A stretch of DNA of 10,547 nt, from assembly GCA_937925895.1 (NCBI GenBank), contig CALANC010000236.1, positions 1 to 10,547 on the forward strand, written 5' to 3'. The position numbers and the translations under genes were made by a program. This document shows positions 9,096 through 10,547 of this stretch, in pieces. Numbering within the stretch: the first letter of the stretch is position 1; each line of letters opens with the position of its first letter. The notes beneath the pieces are model-generated. The model worked only from the letters and a program-made list of their open reading frames with translations, had not been told where the DNA came from and did no database searches. This DNA comes from an uncultured Desulfobacterales bacterium (lineage in GTDB: Bacteria > Desulfobacterota > Desulfobacteria > Desulfobacterales > UBA11574).

Positions 9096-9135
9096 TAAAA
9101 AAACCCCACGCACTTTAATCCTGCGAGAGGTTTTT
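9092..9135 (-). terminator. Intrinsic terminator after the GcvH-like gene
   Basis: Reading the minus strand, AAAAACCTCTCGCA and TGCGTGGGGTTTTT pair around a nine-base loop with one T-T mismatch, and the 3' arm runs into a T-rich tract. It lies about 115 bases after the stop of the GcvH-like gene and just before the TTGACA of the next unit, so it probably separates the two transcripts. Confidence 0.7.
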
Positions 9136-9249
9136 AAATTTGAAATCCTGATGCAAATTTGGCTTTATATTATTGCCCGGCATGCTCCCCGTCGCGAAAG
9201 CACCGGCAAACCTTAAAAGTTCCGCCTTTTATGGTAGAAAGATTTGCAA

Positions 9250-10179
9250 TCAGATTTTAAAAAATGTTTTTACAAATTTGCCCCAGTTTTCACCTTGGAG
9301 TTCCTGAAAAATGTCTTCAGCGGATACACCGCCGTCAGCCGCCACCTTTAAGTCTTGATTGGCTAGGGCAAACAGCTTTTCACTTTCCTCGTGAATAAAA
9401 TTGTGGGCTTCTTGGCCATAGTAGAGGCTTTTTAGGTTCTTGCGCAGTTTGGTCGGCTCAACAGTGAATAACCATCCCTTCTCATAGCAAGATTCATTGG
9501 TCAGATCGGGTTGATCCCGAAGTGTATCGTTAACCCCTACCACGATGCCATCCATCGGGGAGAGGACTTTTGCAACTTCTCCATTACGTCTGACTTGAAA
9601 CCCCACTTCACCTTGTTTTACTTCCCGGCCGATATTTGGCAATTCAACCCTTCCGAGCTTACCGATCAGCTTTTGGGCAAAATCATCGAGTCCTACGCGA
9701 ACACGGCCGCCGTATTCCGGTCTGGCCCATGTATGTCCCTCATGGTAGTAGAAGTCTTCCGCAAGCTCAAATCCGCTTTCTTGGCTGCGGGCATGAACGG
9801 GAAGAATTTCCGCTTGCATGCGTTCCTGCATCATCTGGTCAAACGAACATGTGCCGCATTCATAAGCACTGGGGCAAATTTTACGCCCCACTTCCCCGGT
9901 TATCATATAACGGCATTTGCGCCGATTTGCGGGAAGCTGCATCATCTTGTCCACCCATGTTTCGGAAAACTTATCCGGTGTTGCCGCAACCGGCTGCAAT
10001 GCAACCTTCTCCTTATACCTGGCAACCTTATCTTGCATACCATGATCATATATACAGGTTGAGCAATCATAGTTGTGGTCACATAATTTATAGGAAACGA
10101 CCCCGGCTTCCATCCATACACATTTCTTCTTCCCCGGTGGGACAATTTTCATTGATTCTCTTTGTTTCCCGGCTCCCAT
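9250..10179 (-). CDS. GcvH-like protein lacking the lipoyl lysine, with duplicated N-terminal Cys motifs
   Basis: This 309-aa protein is about 2.4 times the length of a normal glycine-cleavage H protein. Residues about 137-250 show the H-protein fold pattern: YYHEGHTWAR, VRVGLDDFAQKLIGKL, then a hairpin region around VLSPMDGIVVGVND. In true GcvH the lipoylated lysine lies eight residues before the proline of that motif. Here the position is Gly200 in RRNG, so lipoylation is unlikely there unless the nearby Lys204 serves. The N-terminal part carries two copies of C-x12-C-x5-C-x2-C (C20/C33/C39/C42 and C89/C102/C108/C111), each followed by an aspartate (YDH, FDQ), which could bind metal or an iron-sulfur cluster. 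No membrane segment is seen. The start is supported by AGGAGG seven bases upstream. It stops at a TGA (9252-9250) that no homologous sequence follows, so TGA still terminates in this genome. It probably has a redox, sensory or scaffold role rather than one in glycine cleavage, and no gcvT or gcvP is nearby. Confidence 0.85.
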   Translation of the reverse strand: MGAGKQRESMKIVPPGKKKCVWMEAGVVSYKLCDHNYDCSTCIYDHGMQDKVARYKEKVALQPVAATPDKFSETWVDKMMQLPANRRKCRYMITGEVGRKICPSAYECGTCSFDQMMQERMQAEILPVHARSQESGFELAEDFYYHEGHTWARPEYGGRVRVGLDDFAQKLIGKLGRVELPNIGREVKQGEVGFQVRRNGEVAKVLSPMDGIVVGVNDTLRDQPDLTNESCYEKGWLFTVEPTKLRKNLKSLYYGQEAHNFIHEESEKLFALANQDLKVAADGGVSAEDIFQELQGENWGKFVKTFFKI

Positions 10180-10239
10180 GTTGTCTCCTCCTTTGTTTTT
10201 TAAATCGATTTTAAATGCTCATTTTTCTTATCTAATTAA

Positions 10240-10255
10240 GCAAAGGCTGTGCCAA
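10240..10255 (-). promoter_or_regulatory. Sigma-54 (RpoN) promoter of the GcvH-like gene
   Basis: The minus strand reads TTGGCACAGCCTTTGC, a full match to the -24/-12 consensus TGGCAC-N5-TTGC with correct spacing. Transcription would start about 12 bases further on, giving a leader of roughly 50 bases before the ATG at 10179. Sigma-54 promoters need an activating enhancer-binding protein, and candidate binding sites lie upstream at 10357-10472. Confidence 0.8.
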
Positions 10256-10356
10256 AATCCCACAAATCATGGAACACATATTATAACAAGCTGATATTAA
10301 ACAAATATTTATTTTTTTACCTTGGAAAATGATAAAAAAATGAACAAAATATTTTA

Positions 10357-10371
10357 GCCGAATTATTCGGC
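10357..10371. promoter_or_regulatory. Palindromic upstream activator site 1
   Basis: GCCGAATTATTCGGC is a perfect inverted repeat with a single central base. It is centred about 110 bp upstream of the -24 element of the sigma-54 promoter, the normal distance for an enhancer-binding-protein site. The activator is not encoded in the window. Confidence 0.65.
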
Positions 10372-10435
10372 ATAAACGGCGGAGAAACCATTGGATATAA
10401 ACATAACCTATTGATTATTAATCAAATATAGATTG

Positions 10436-10472
10436 TGCCGAAATTAACGACATATTGCTGAATTATTCGGCA
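10436..10472. promoter_or_regulatory. Two further activator sites, 20 bp apart centre to centre
   Basis: The site at 10456-10472 (TGCTGAATTATTCGGCA) matches the same 8-1-8 palindrome with one mismatch. The site at 10436-10452 (TGCCGAAATTAACGACA) keeps one perfect half-site and a degenerate second half. Their centres are 20 bp apart, about two helical turns, which would suit cooperative binding of dimers on one DNA face. Both lie about 190-210 bp upstream of the sigma-54 -24 element. Confidence 0.55.
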
Positions 10473-10476
10473 TTCG

Positions 10477-10547
10477 CTATGGCAATTGCTGGAGGTTTTT
10501 TCCAAGATACCATTTAAAGAGCTCTGAACAGGTAGGGCAAAAGGCAG
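10477..10547 (-). CDS. Possible C-terminal end of an upstream gene, cut by the window edge
   Basis: One minus-strand frame is open from the window edge to a TAG at 10479-10477 and encodes AFCPTCSELFKWYLGK and a few further residues. The C-x2-C pair and the aromatic, charged composition look like real protein, and the stop falls just before the activator sites. Another frame is also open over this stretch, so the call is weak. No product is recognised. Confidence 0.3.
   Translation of the reverse strand, partial: AFCPTCSELFKWYLGKNLQQLP

Noticed and set aside
8971..9216. Plus-strand open frame of 81 codons between the GcvH-like gene and hdrA
   Set aside because: It crosses the terminator hairpin and promoter boxes, is A/T-rich, has no clear ribosome binding site and resembles nothing known.
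9250..9252. TGA at the end of the GcvH-like gene as a fifth Sec codon
   Set aside because: Only a few residues of no recognisable family follow before a TAA, and the protein already reaches a natural end. Its use as a stop argues against general reassignment of TGA.
10479..10517. Short plus-strand ATG frame at the right end
   Set aside because: It has only 12 codons and no ribosome binding site.

Overview
The window looks like the chromosome of a strictly anaerobic, selenocysteine-using bacterium. A sulfate-reducing Desulfobacterota member (Desulfobacterales-like) is most likely, judging from large HdrA proteins paired with MvhD, GcvH-like proteins with Cys-rich N-termini, and heavy selenoprotein use. 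The taxonomic call is inference. Every convincing gene lies on the minus strand, so transcription runs from right to left.

The main feature is a run of four genes (8890 down to 64) in the order hdrA, mvhD, hdrA, mvhD. They encode flavin/iron-sulfur electron-transfer subunits of the heterodisulfide-reductase type. Each gene is interrupted once by an in-frame TGA. In every case the TGA sits exactly where the family has a conserved cysteine, is followed by a plausible bacterial SECIS hairpin about 14-15 nt downstream, and the reading frame continues to a TAA or TAG. I therefore read all four as selenoproteins: Sec60 and Sec59 in the two HdrA proteins, and Sec67 and Sec16 in the two MvhD proteins. 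A standard gene caller would truncate all four at the N-terminus or split them.

The first HdrA (1476 aa) is unusual because a complete GltD/NfnB-type NAD(P)H-binding flavin module is inserted inside its first HdrA module. The second (1006 aa) is a double-module HdrA without the insertion. No HdrB or HdrC is present. Another gene starts at the left edge (Met-Ile-Val-Ala, behind an AGGAGG). A likely overall role is cytoplasmic electron transfer or bifurcation between NAD(P)H, ferredoxin and a third partner encoded beyond the left edge. A methylene-tetrahydrofolate reductase system (MetV/MetF) is one candidate partner, but that is a guess.

To the right, 9250-10179 encodes a GcvH-like protein. 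It has two copies of a C-x12-C-x5-C-x2-C motif and no lysine at the lipoylation position. It has its own sigma-54 type promoter (10240-10255). Palindromic sites matching TGCCGAAT-T-ATTCGGCA lie 80-220 bp further upstream, as expected for an enhancer-binding activator. A good intrinsic terminator (about 9097-9135) separates it from the hdr run, and a sigma-70-like TTGACA box follows that terminator at once. At the far right edge, about 70 bases may be the 3' end of another minus-strand gene.
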